A program made the position numbers and the translations under genes. From Actinomycetota bacterium (GTDB lineage Bacteria; Actinomycetota; Actinomycetes; Nanopelagicales; Nanopelagicaceae): a stretch of DNA of 38,881 nucleotides. Under the pieces are notes generated by a model. It searched no databases and was not told the DNA's origin. It saw only the letters and a program-made list of their open reading frames with translations. This document shows positions 18,401 to 24,626 of the stretch, piece after piece (the stretch's first letter is position 1; the number at the start of each line of letters is the position of its first letter). The stretch spans positions 1 through 38,881 of the forward strand of contig SYEK01000001.1 in the NCBI GenBank assembly GCA_005800815.1, read 5' to 3'.

Positions 18401-18702
18401 AGGTCCCCTTTGAGACCACTATTGCAGGGGTATTAATCCGTGGCCGTATCGATGCCGTTTATGCAACCCCGACAGGCTTTGAGGTCGTGGATTGGAAGAC
18501 TGGATCTGTGCAGTTAGGCCAATCTGCCGCTGTGCAGTTGGCCATGTATCGCTTGGCCTGGGCGAAATTATCTGGTGCTGACATCAGGACCGTGAGCGCG
18601 GCATTTCACTATGTTCCGACATCGGTGACGGATCGACCAGCCGATCTCCTCGATGAATCGGCTCTGATAGCTCTTGTTAGTGGTATTAAAGAGAAGAGTT
18701 GA
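15484..18702 (+). CDS. adnB: AdnB-type helicase-nuclease subunit
   Basis: This is the partner of AdnA, a 1072-residue superfamily 1 helicase fused to a RecB-like nuclease. Motifs are AGAGSGKTE (residues 48-56), LTFTRKAAGEL (Ia), LLDEYQDTSQSQ (II), GDPSQAIYTWRGASAG (III), TIHMAKGAEWDVIALPGLAEG (V) and AYVAVTRAKSHL (VI). Near the C-terminus, RRGTAFHLWVE, GRIDAVY, EVVDWKTG and VQLAMYRLAW form an intact nuclease site. No iron-sulfur cysteine set is visible, unlike AdnA. All helicase motifs are canonical, so AdnB is probably the lead motor. The ATGA overlap with adnA implies coupled synthesis of the two subunits. Confidence 0.88.
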   Translation: MKIVAQYSPQEIIARLQAHPKFGSTIQPITPHQSQIISSDLEPAVVIAGAGSGKTETMSNRVVYLVANGLVTPDQILGLTFTRKAAGELSVRIRKRLRQLSQLPEFKHIISTSTAVTTYHSYAAKLLSEHAIRYGIDADAAPLGEAAIWQIASDLVRNWSDDSYRNQSAVSTVIKDLLGLSKLMLEHQVKACDIQAIGDEILGELARLSGARNEEVRKVEQAMRQRASLLPMVDLFMQRRKAAGELSFDDQMSLAADIAQNFEDVGALERGKYRVVLLDEYQDTSQSQVRMLSSLFGNLVSESGHPVMAVGDPSQAIYTWRGASAGTMASFTKYFPKSDVQKGAVQFTLPRTFRNDVMILAVANRISDEIKLEGGQQVVELEARTDAGKGEVAYGVFETIEAEAAALAEYMKSKWSPESGKSAAVLVRKRAQIAAIESALGTLGIPVEVIGIGGLIHIPEVADIVSMLKIITNPDAGSALMRHLSGPRINLGARDIAALGTFSRNRARALHADSKSFIKKIAAGNPDQLEADDQFAGSIIDALDEITNADRGEFSDIGFERLLRFAGDIRRLRGHAGGQISDLITEIEEYLTLESEITLRDGSAIGRRHLDRFLDEAAKFERSGGTVGAFLDWLDVASDAEAGLKAGAPEIRSDVVQILTIHMAKGAEWDVIALPGLAEGTFPGQKSSDPDNWLKNERHIPFPLRGDAGELPEFSLQGIDKNSDAAKVIKEFGSRCAENIKIREEMRLAYVAVTRAKSHLICTTSRWRDGAKPVEPSEIFTLIAEVASALGGPMISQIPPPQDGAKNPTHEKPESAIWPFDPLGNRRAAFDAAITAVDASPAHSLDSIGDTKIDSWIHDAKALITEHGQRSSHCLEVALPPRLSTSSLVALHADPVALALNIRRPMPRAQDQYSRRGTAFHLWVERQFTDAATLFDDEYVDYLDPLDDDSKLEDLKKAWSSSEFAHRRPVKVEVPFETTIAGVLIRGRIDAVYATPTGFEVVDWKTGSVQLGQSAAVQLAMYRLAWAKLSGADIRTVSAAFHYVPTSVTDRPADLLDESALIALVSGIKEKS

Positions 18703-18710
18703 TGAACTCT
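18695..18710. terminator. Short hairpin between convergent adnB and EEP genes
   Basis: AGAGTT (18695-18700) and AACTCT (18705-18710) flank a GATG loop exactly where the two convergent genes meet; the stop codons are 9 bp apart. A-rich and T-containing flanks could make it a weak two-way terminator. No clear T-run follows. Confidence 0.3.
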
Positions 18711-18711
18711 C

Positions 18712-19521
18712 TTACGCTACATCAATCTCAATCTGTAACGGTAGGTGATCACTGATACCAGCATGGGGGTAGGTGATGTGTCTGACATCTTTGGCTCGTA
18801 ATCTTTGTGAGAGAAAGAAGTCGATCTGAAGTTTTGGATACCAACTGGGAAATGTCCTTAAAGTGGCAAGTGAGTGCCACTTGAAACCACGCACGAAGAG
18901 TGCAAAGGGGATATTCATATCCCCCATGATGAGAATCTTTGATGGATCGGTGACACCCAACTTTAATGCCCAGCGCTTGATCTTTACCAACTGTGCAAAG
19001 TTAAAGAACGGAACAAATGATAGATGAGTGTTGATAATTAACCATCCATTTTCTAGGAAGCAAGCTAGGGCACTGCGTGGATGGTCGCGCACATAGACAT
19101 ATTTGAGCTTTCCATCGACAGGAAAGGCCATGAAAGCCCCGATAGGAGAGCCTTTGAGCTCTAACCGATGCCAGGAGAGCACTGGAATCTTCGAGGCGAT
19201 TCCTATTCCATAAGCAGGTGGCCCAACCTGAGTTTTATCTGTGAGGATCTTCTCATCACCTGTATCGAGTTTTCGCCCATCATCATCGGGTGAGCCCATA
19301 AGTGATGGTGCAAAGGCCCAGTGCGTAGTACCCATCATGGTTGCGATATCTCCGACTTGATTGTGGCCTCCTGAGCGGGCTAAGAGGTAGTCCACCTCCT
19401 GAAGGCCGATGAGATCACTCTGTAGTTTGGAGATCTGCTCGCGTAAAAGTGCGAGATTATCGACCTCTTTATCTGGAGGGATCGCCTGCGCATGCAGCAG
19501 ATTCCATGATGTTATGCGCAC
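18712..19521 (-). CDS. Endonuclease/exonuclease/phosphatase family protein
   Basis: This 269-residue metal-dependent phosphohydrolase has the EEP (DNase I-like) fold. It shows RITSWNLLH (Asn metal ligand) at the N-terminus, DLIGLQEVDYL (catalytic Glu), INTHLSF (His), LIMGDMNIPF (Asp and Asn) and GISDHLPLQIEI (Asp-His) at the C-terminus, so the active site looks complete. It has no signal peptide and is probably cytosolic. The position between adnB and nudC hints at nucleic acid or nucleotide processing, but the family also cleaves phosphoinositides and other phosphodiesters. The GTG start at 19521 has TAGCAT six nucleotides upstream and no SD. Confidence 0.8.
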   Translation of the reverse strand: MRITSWNLLHAQAIPPDKEVDNLALLREQISKLQSDLIGLQEVDYLLARSGGHNQVGDIATMMGTTHWAFAPSLMGSPDDDGRKLDTGDEKILTDKTQVGPPAYGIGIASKIPVLSWHRLELKGSPIGAFMAFPVDGKLKYVYVRDHPRSALACFLENGWLIINTHLSFVPFFNFAQLVKIKRWALKLGVTDPSKILIMGDMNIPFALFVRGFKWHSLATLRTFPSWYPKLQIDFFLSQRLRAKDVRHITYPHAGISDHLPLQIEIDVA

Positions 19522-19550
19522 GGAGCGATGCTAGTAGTCTGACCCCTCTT
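19522..19550. promoter_or_regulatory. 29-bp divergent promoter, EEP gene / nudC
   Basis: TAGCAT on the minus strand (19533 to 19528) is six nucleotides before the GTG of the EEP gene. TAGTCT on the plus strand (19535-19540) ends ten nucleotides before the nudC ATG. Neither start has an SD, so both transcripts may be leaderless or nearly so. Any -35 elements must lie within the opposite coding sequences. Confidence 0.45.
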
Positions 19551-20501
19551 ATGAGCGCACGAAACCAATCACTCTCACCCATCGATAGAGCTAGCGACTT
19601 ACGCGCCGATGCGGCGAGGTTGGCCTTGCTCTGGGAGTCTGCGAAGATTTTGATGGTAATCGATGGTCACCTTGCTGTTTCTGATGCAGCGCTGCGTTTT
19701 CTCAATGCGCAGGGTGTCACCACCCTGTCGGCCTCCTTTGAGGTTGGTGAGCGCTATTTCTTGGGACTGGCCCGAGATGGTGAGCAGGCATACTTTGCCT
19801 GGCACACATCATGGATCGATCCACCGCAGGATCAGGCCGCTAAGTTCGAGGGCTTTCGAACTCTGCGAGAAACCGGAGGAGATCTAGATGAGGTCGAATT
19901 GACTCTTGGCATGCATGCAGTGGGATTGAGTAACTGGCATGCAACGCATCCTCGCTGCGCTAGGTGCGGAGCACAGACCACCAGTGATTTAGGTGGCAGT
20001 GTTCGAGTGTGTCTCTCTGATTCATCCCAACATCATCCCCGTACAGATCCTGCCGTCATCGTCTTGGTAAAAGATGCTACCGATCGAATTCTTCTTGGAC
20101 ACCAAAGCATCTGGCCCGAAAAACGTTTCTCCACATTTGCCGGTTTTGTCGAGCCAGGGGAGTCTTTTGAAGAGTGTGTCTCACGTGAGGTATTTGAAGA
20201 GGCTGGCATCTATTGCAACGATATCAACTATCTGCGATCACAGGCCTGGCCATTTCCTGCCTCCATCATGATCGCATTCGAAGCCATCACAGATCATCCG
20301 GAGACGGCAAAGCCCGACGGTGTGGAGATCTCACAGATTCGCTGGTTTAGTCGTGATGAGATGAAGACTGCTATCGCCAGTGGAGATCTGCTCCTACCTC
20401 CAAAGATTTCAGTTGCACGCAAGATGATCACCGGTTGGTACACAGCAAGAGCGGGATTTCTGGCAAGTGATCTATCAGGGGGGGAGAGTTGGAGACCGTG
20501 A
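19551..20501 (+). CDS. nudC: NAD(H) pyrophosphatase / RNA deNADding enzyme
   Basis: NudC hydrolyses NADH and removes NAD caps from RNA 5' ends. The 316-residue protein has an N-terminal domain, a zinc-ribbon region with Cys136, Cys139 and Cys154, and the Nudix box G198-I220 (GFVEPGESFEECVSREVFEEAGI), complete with REVFEE. PRTDPAVIVLV precedes the box. The NudC signature usually written SQPWPFPxS appears as SQAWPFPAS (230-238). The fourth zinc ligand position holds Asp157 (CLSD) instead of Cys. I chose ATG 19551, which matches the family start and has TAGTCT just upstream; a longer frame from 19449 would run through the divergent gene. The next gene is uvrD2. Confidence 0.88.
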   Translation: MSARNQSLSPIDRASDLRADAARLALLWESAKILMVIDGHLAVSDAALRFLNAQGVTTLSASFEVGERYFLGLARDGEQAYFAWHTSWIDPPQDQAAKFEGFRTLRETGGDLDEVELTLGMHAVGLSNWHATHPRCARCGAQTTSDLGGSVRVCLSDSSQHHPRTDPAVIVLVKDATDRILLGHQSIWPEKRFSTFAGFVEPGESFEECVSREVFEEAGIYCNDINYLRSQAWPFPASIMIAFEAITDHPETAKPDGVEISQIRWFSRDEMKTAIASGDLLLPPKISVARKMITGWYTARAGFLASDLSGGESWRP

Positions 20502-20526
20502 TCAAAGACTCTCTCACCCTCTTTTT
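20482..20526 (+). terminator. Possible weak intrinsic terminator after nudC
   Basis: GGGAGAGT (20482-20489) pairs with ACTCTCTC (20508-20515), including one G-U pair, around an 18-nt loop. TTTTT follows at 20522-20526. The 5' arm is within the nudC coding end. The large loop makes it weak. A TATAAA at 20534-20539 could restart transcription for uvrD2. Confidence 0.35.
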
Positions 20527-20559
20527 GATTGATATAAAACTCTCTGGTGGGTGGAGAGC

Positions 20560-22236
20560 ATGACTCATGGGCTAGATGCCGAAGGGATTCTTGAGGGCTT
20601 AGATCATGAACAGCGCATAGTCGCTGTTGCTACCCGTGGTCCAGTATGTGTAATCGCCGGAGCAGGAACAGGAAAGACCCGTGCAATTACACATCGCATC
20701 GCCTATGCCGCAGCGATTGGGGTCATGGATCCACACAAGGTCTTAGCCCTCACATTCACCGCACGCGCCGCTGGTGAGATGCGTATGCGGCTTCGCTCCT
20801 TAGGTGTGCCCTCCGTTGCTGCGCGCACGATTCATGCAGCAGCGCTCAAGCAGCTCAACTTCTTCTGGCCACAAGTCTTTGGTGGGCGCACCCCTGATCT
20901 GATTACCACCAAGACAAGTTTTCTCACCGAGGCTATCAAGCGTGCAGAGTTGACTGGTGAGTTATCAATTACCTCACGCGATCTGCTGCGTGATCTTGCA
21001 TCTGAGATCGAATGGGCCAAGGTCTCCCAGGTGGCACCGACAGATTACCTATCCGAACTCGGTAAACGCACAACGAAGCCACGCATCAATGCCGAGCAGA
21101 TTGCGAAGGTATACACAGCATATGAGTCAGTCAAGCATCAAGAGCGAGCGATGGATTTTGAGGATGTACTGCTACTGACAACGGCGATGATGGAGCAGGA
21201 GCGCGAGGTCCGCGAACGAGTGCAAGATCAGTATCGCTTCTTTACGCTCGATGAATATCAGGATATATCACCCCTGCAGCAGCGTTTGCTCAATGCTTGG
21301 CTGGGCTCTCGTCAGGAGATCTGTGTTGTGGGCGATCCAGCACAGACCATTTACTCCTTTGCCGGCGCGACCCCTGTCTTTTTGAACTCATTCACTCAAC
21401 GCTTTCCTCAGGCCCAGGTGGTCCGTTTGACGACGGGCTATCGTTCGACCCCTGAGATTATTTTTATGGCCAACACTGTTCTGCGCAAGGCGCAGATGGG
21501 TCAAGAGTTAGTTGCCCTCAATGATCACGGTGATAAGCCATCTGTTGATGCATTCAAAGATGAGAGCGCTGAGATCGCTGGTATCGTCGACTGGATTGAG
21601 CAATTACTGAGCCAGGGAACACAGGCGCAAGAGATAGCAGTGCTCGCGCGTACCAATAGCCAGCTCAATACCTTAGAGCGAGCTATGAATATCGCAAAGT
21701 TGCCGTATCAGGTCCGTAATAGCGATCGTTTCTTTGATCGCTCTGATGTTCGTGAGTTTTTGAAAATTGTGCGCAACGCTTCGGTTATCCCAACTCAGGG
21801 TGTGTCTTGGCTAGATGAGCTTCGCACCTTGGCACAACCCTTCCTGACTGGGGCGCATATCGATGGAATCGCCGCTCTTCTACATCTGGCACGTGAACTA
21901 GATGGCGACAGTGGTTTTACTCCCAAGAATCTGCGCACATATTTGCGCGAGTTAGAAGATCGTGTCCAACAAAATAATCCTCCGACCATGCCAGTGACGA
22001 CCCTTGCTACCCTGCACGCGGCCAAGGGCCTTGAATGGGAGCGTGTTTTCCTCATGGGTGTAAGTGAGGGCCTCCTACCCCTTGAAAACTCATCTACGAG
22101 CAGTGATCAGGCATCGATAGATGAGGAGCGCAGATTGTTCTATGTCGGAATCACGCGCGCAAAGGTGGATCTGCATCTGAGCTATCGTGGAAAGCCATCA
22201 CGCTTTCTCGTTGAGTCTGGCCTTGTGAGCGCCTAA
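20560..22236 (+). CDS. uvrD2: UvrD2-like superfamily 1 DNA helicase, lacking HRDC domain
   Basis: This 558-residue 3'-5' helicase of the UvrD/PcrA type is encoded between nudC and whiB7, where mycobacteria encode UvrD2. Motifs are AGAGTGKT (residues 33-40), LTFTARAAGEM, RTIHAAAL, LDEYQDISPLQQ, GDPAQTIYSFAGA, GYRSTPEI, TLHAAKGLEWERVFLMGVSEG and RLFYVGITRAK. The chain ends about 20 residues after motif VI. Mycobacterial UvrD2, about 700 residues, continues with an HRDC domain and a tetracysteine domain, both missing here. I prefer ATG 20560 over the in-frame GTG 20551. It probably takes part in DNA repair or replication-fork processing. Confidence 0.85.
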   Translation: MTHGLDAEGILEGLDHEQRIVAVATRGPVCVIAGAGTGKTRAITHRIAYAAAIGVMDPHKVLALTFTARAAGEMRMRLRSLGVPSVAARTIHAAALKQLNFFWPQVFGGRTPDLITTKTSFLTEAIKRAELTGELSITSRDLLRDLASEIEWAKVSQVAPTDYLSELGKRTTKPRINAEQIAKVYTAYESVKHQERAMDFEDVLLLTTAMMEQEREVRERVQDQYRFFTLDEYQDISPLQQRLLNAWLGSRQEICVVGDPAQTIYSFAGATPVFLNSFTQRFPQAQVVRLTTGYRSTPEIIFMANTVLRKAQMGQELVALNDHGDKPSVDAFKDESAEIAGIVDWIEQLLSQGTQAQEIAVLARTNSQLNTLERAMNIAKLPYQVRNSDRFFDRSDVREFLKIVRNASVIPTQGVSWLDELRTLAQPFLTGAHIDGIAALLHLARELDGDSGFTPKNLRTYLRELEDRVQQNNPPTMPVTTLATLHAAKGLEWERVFLMGVSEGLLPLENSSTSSDQASIDEERRLFYVGITRAKVDLHLSYRGKPSRFLVESGLVSA

Positions 22237-22278
22237 TTCACGGGCAAAATCCGCTCTTTAGGCTCAGATTTAATCGAC

Positions 22279-22308
22279 TTGCACAAAGCTCAACCCATGC
22301 TTTACCCT
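22279..22308 (+). promoter_or_regulatory. Putative whiB7 promoter with AT-rich upstream flank
   Basis: TTGCAC (22279-22284) and TACCCT (22303-22308) are 18 bp apart. The bases directly upstream of the -35, GATTTAATC (22267-22275), are AT-rich. In mycobacteria, WhiB7 activates its own promoter with SigA by binding an AT-rich stretch just upstream of the -35 through its AT-hook. The same layout here suggests autoregulation, which is an inference. Confidence 0.5.
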
Positions 22309-22316
22309 TTGAATTA

Positions 22317-22339
22317 CCTCATTTCTTGGCGAAATGAGG
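22317..22339 (+). other. Hairpin at the 5' end of the whiB7 leader RNA
   Basis: CCTCATTTC (22317-22325) pairs perfectly with GAAATGAGG (22331-22339) around a 5-nt loop. With a transcription start near 22315 it would sit at the very 5' end of the leader. It is not followed by a T-tract, so it may protect the RNA or keep the following SD (GGGAG, 22352-22356) open. Confidence 0.6.
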
Positions 22340-22365
22340 GTGAGTAGATAAGGGAGTAACGAATT

Positions 22366-22521
22366 ATGCCTCAAGCATCATTCCTACCAGCACAGGCAAT
22401 GCCTTCTGCTGGGATTTCCTCTACCCACACCCATAAGCGCACATCTTGGCATAGCCCAACGCCTGCATTCTATGCAGCGTTCTATGCAGGATATGAGGCC
22501 AATGGTGGTTCTACTCGATAA
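22366..22521 (+). CDS. 51-codon leader ORF (uORF) upstream of whiB7
   Basis: An ATG at 22366 lies nine nucleotides after SD GGGAG and opens a 51-codon frame ending in TAA (22519-22521). The peptide resembles no known enzyme; its C-terminal part carries a short repeat, FYAAFYAGYEA, encoded by a 10-nt direct repeat (22468-22477 and 22480-22489). The frame ends 23 bases before a strong intrinsic terminator. The codons for Gly-Tyr-Glu-Ala (22489-22500) form the 5' strand of a competing antiterminator. In mycobacteria and other Actinobacteria, whiB7 is controlled by a translated uORF and attenuation, and this frame is in the matching place. Its main role is probably to sense translation, although a functional small protein cannot be excluded. 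Confidence 0.7.
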   Translation: MPQASFLPAQAMPSAGISSTHTHKRTSWHSPTPAFYAAFYAGYEANGGSTR

Positions 22522-22559
22522 GACTCGAATAAGAACAAGAAGCCAAGGGCCTCGAATCC
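22489..22559 (+). promoter_or_regulatory. Putative antiterminator pairing in whiB7 leader
   Basis: GGATATGAGGCC (22489-22500, inside the leader ORF) can pair with GGCCTCGAATCC (22548-22559, most of the 5' arm of the terminator). The pairing has ten Watson-Crick pairs, one G-U and one A-A mismatch, and it excludes the terminator. A further small hairpin, CCTGCAT (22462-22468) with ATGCAGG (22484-22490), competes at its left edge. The position of the translating ribosome could therefore choose between termination and read-through into whiB7. Confidence 0.55.
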
Positions 22560-22581
22560 ACAAAGGATTCGGGCCCTTTTT
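22545..22581 (+). terminator. Strong intrinsic terminator in the whiB7 leader (attenuator)
   Basis: AAGGGCC (22545-22551) pairs with GGCCCTT (22572-22578), and CGAATCC (22553-22559) with GGATTCG (22565-22571), with one unpaired T and a loop of five. A T-run (22577-22581) follows. This is the clearest intrinsic terminator in the window. It lies between the leader ORF and whiB7, so it must be bypassed for whiB7 expression from the upstream promoter. Confidence 0.85.
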
Positions 22582-22610
22582 CATTACCCGAAGAGAGATC
22601 TGAGCACTAC

Positions 22611-22630
22611 CTAACATCGAAAAATGTTAG
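22611..22630 (+). other. Hairpin just before whiB7
   Basis: CTAACAT (22611-22617) pairs perfectly with ATGTTAG (22624-22630) around a six-base A-rich loop. It lies between the attenuator and the whiB7 SD GAGGTG (22646-22651). It may shape ribosome access or RNA processing; no function is known. Confidence 0.5.
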
Positions 22631-22657
22631 CCAACACAGGAAGAAGAGGTGAGGACG

Positions 22658-23083
22658 ATGAGCGTTCTCTTCAGCGAACTACTAGTACCAGGCTGGGCAG
22701 ATGAGAAGATTGGGTTGGATGCCGTAACCGGCACATACAGCGATGGATCATCACTGAATCTGCCATGTCACACGGCAGATCCGCAGATGTACTTCTCCGA
22801 GGATGAGTTAGCCATCACCGAAGCTAAGTCCCTCTGTGGTGGCTGCCCAGTGCGCACGCAATGCCTAGAGGGTGCTCTATCTCGCAAGGAGCCGGCCGGT
22901 GTGTGGGGTGGGGAACTATTTGAAGATGGTCGTGTCATCACTCGCAAACGCAAAGCCGGTCGCCCAAGTGCGATTGAAGTTGCCGCTCGCGAGGTGAGTG
23001 CGCCTATTCAAAAGATGCCTTCGCTACCAGAGGTCACTTCTCCTGCCTCTGATGAAGTAGTGCGTAGAGAGAGCGCTGCCTAA
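22658..23083 (+). CDS. whiB7: WhiB7-type iron-sulfur transcription factor
   Basis: WhiB7 is a 4Fe-4S protein that works with the primary sigma factor to switch on intrinsic antibiotic-resistance and redox genes. The 141-residue product shows Cys37, Cys60, Cys63 and Cys69 (C-x22-C-x2-C-x5-C), the GVWGG turn (81-85), and a basic AT-hook-like end, RKRKAGRPSA (96-105). The AT-hook right after the WhiB core is the mark of WhiB7; the usual RGRP is AGRP here. About 37 residues beyond the hook are variable. Position next to uvrD2, as in Mycobacterium, supports the call. I chose ATG 22658, seven bases after SD GAGGTG, over GTG 22649. Upstream lies a leader ORF and terminator, implying attenuation control. 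Confidence 0.88.
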   Translation: MSVLFSELLVPGWADEKIGLDAVTGTYSDGSSLNLPCHTADPQMYFSEDELAITEAKSLCGGCPVRTQCLEGALSRKEPAGVWGGELFEDGRVITRKRKAGRPSAIEVAAREVSAPIQKMPSLPEVTSPASDEVVRRESAA

Positions 23084-23088
23084 TTTTC

Positions 23089-23901
23089 TTAACTTGCATA
23101 GAGATTCAAATTTGTCAGTGAAGGCCAGAGGGCAAAGAGAATTGAGATTGGCAGGATGAGAAAGACGACAGGAATCATCATTGATATCTCTGCCTTGCCA
23201 GCTGCAGCCATGATGATATTGCGCTGATTGGCACGTGCCTCCACGGCATGTCGCGATAAGACCTCAATAAGTGGGGCTCCGCGGAGAGTAGCGGTGATAA
23301 TCGCATCGATAAATCGTCGAATCATTATTGATTTAACACGGCGGCCCATAGCATCAAGACCCAAATGCAGTGGTTCACCAGTGCGAACAGCAATAATGAC
23401 ATTCCCAAATTCTCTCGCAAGTTCACCATCTGCTGAATCTGCGATACGCAGCATCGCACTCATTGGAGTCTCCCCAGCTGCTATGGCTAGTGTGAGCATC
23501 TCCACCACCGCAGGAAACTCCGCCTCTATCAATTCGCGTCGCCTATTAACTCGGGTAGTTAAATCTCTATCAATGATAACGAAGAAAAAAGAAGCGATGA
23601 GAATAACCGTGAGCAGGCAGGTAAGAAGTGAATGCTTGAAGATGAGAACTAAGACCATCACTATTGCCGAACTTGCTGCGCAATAACCAAACTGACGAAT
23701 ACGAAAATCCTGGTAATCACGCTCACTATTGAGCCCAAGCTCCTCTAAACGTAGACGGATACCACTTTTATCACGGGTTTTTCCTATGCTTGCTTTAGCT
23801 CTGCGCTCTAACTCTTTAAATGGGTCACCATGGGAATCGAGGGCAAGGAGTAGGCCACCGGGAACAGCAAAAAGCATTGCAATCAGGATGACTGTTAGCA
23901 C
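23089..23901 (-). CDS. tadC: TadC-like inner-membrane platform protein (T2SSF domain)
   Basis: This 270-residue membrane protein has the type II secretion F (T2SSF) domain that forms the inner-membrane platform of Tad/Flp pili. One hydrophobic segment lies at the N-terminus, a pair near residues 75-110, and another at the C-terminal end. Between them lies the cytosolic domain, with EFPAVVEMLTLAIAAGETPMSAM, a typical T2SSF pattern. The GTG start overlaps the tadB stop by one base (TAGTG) with AGGAG upstream. It is the last gene of the tad cluster and converges on whiB7 with a 5-bp gap. Confidence 0.82.
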   Translation of the reverse strand: MLTVILIAMLFAVPGGLLLALDSHGDPFKELERRAKASIGKTRDKSGIRLRLEELGLNSERDYQDFRIRQFGYCAASSAIVMVLVLIFKHSLLTCLLTVILIASFFFVIIDRDLTTRVNRRRELIEAEFPAVVEMLTLAIAAGETPMSAMLRIADSADGELAREFGNVIIAVRTGEPLHLGLDAMGRRVKSIMIRRFIDAIITATLRGAPLIEVLSRHAVEARANQRNIIMAAAGKAEISMMIPVVFLILPISILFALWPSLTNLNLYAS

Positions 23902-24626
23902 TATCGACTCCTATCTTGTTTGCCAGTGAATATTCGAGGTGCTGCAGGTAGGCGACCTAAACGATTCATCCATAGATATGCAATTCCAGTCATAAGTAAG
24001 CCCACAATTAGAATCGAAGCGCCAGTAGAAGTTGAATATGCCATGGCGGTACTAGGTTGTGTCGAGAGCAAGAGAAGTAGAATCCATGGCGCAACTGCTG
24101 ATAAGTGAGCAGAGTTTTTGATCCATCCATGTTTGACTTCGATCTCTCGGCGCAATGCTAAATCTTGGCGAAGAAAATCCCCAAGGGTCCGGAGAATCCC
24201 TAATAGTTCGCCTCCACCCAAGGCTTTAGAGATCAACAATGCCTCGAAAATCTGATCACTTCCATGGTGTTGAAAGAGATCTTTTAACTCTTTGATTGCC
24301 TCACCGACGTCTCCATGACGATAGAGTGAGGATCGGAACTCTGTGAATGCTGGCCGGAGAATTTCGGGGCCACGAGTTGAGAGCCCAGCAAGTGATTCAG
24401 CCAGAGATAGGCCTGATTGGATACCAGATATCAAGTGGTCGATCACTTCAGGCCAGGCTGCAACCAGAGCTGACTCATTCTTCAGATTTTTACTTCGTAA
24501 AGTGATGAAGGTAATCCCAGCAATAAGTGCTCCAAAAGCTAGTGCGATAGCGATTGATTCAGTAGCAAGATAAATAATTACAATGGTAAAGCAAGAAGAG
24601 GCAACAGTACGAAGTTTGATTTTCAT
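23901..24626 (-). CDS. tadB: TadB-like inner-membrane platform protein (T2SSF domain)
   Basis: This protein of about 241 residues is the second platform subunit, pairing with the tadC product to hold the pilus ATPase. It begins with two hydrophobic stretches (SSCFTIVIIYLATE and IALAFGALIAGITFITL), then has a cytosolic T2SSF domain with LISGIQSGLSLAESLAGLS and ALGGGELLGILRTLGDFLRQD, followed by two C-terminal hydrophobic segments. I chose ATG 24626, which overlaps the cpaF stop as ATGA; an in-frame start at 24638 is possible. Gene order cpaF-tadB-tadC is typical of Tad clusters. Confidence 0.82.
   Translation of the reverse strand: MKIKLRTVASSCFTIVIIYLATESIAIALAFGALIAGITFITLRSKNLKNESALVAAWPEVIDHLISGIQSGLSLAESLAGLSTRGPEILRPAFTEFRSSLYRHGDVGEAIKELKDLFQHHGSDQIFEALLISKALGGGELLGILRTLGDFLRQDLALRREIEVKHGWIKNSAHLSAVAPWILLLLLSTQPSTAMAYSTSTGASILIVGLLMTGIAYLWMNRLGRLPAAPRIFTGKQDRSR

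Noticed and set aside
19449-19550. Longer nudC frame beginning at 19449
   Set aside because: It runs through the divergent EEP gene; the family N-terminus fits ATG 19551.
23228-23686. 152-codon open frame on the plus strand inside tadC
   Set aside because: Ser/Arg/Ile-rich sequence without any recognisable domain, fully antisense to a clear T2SSF gene.
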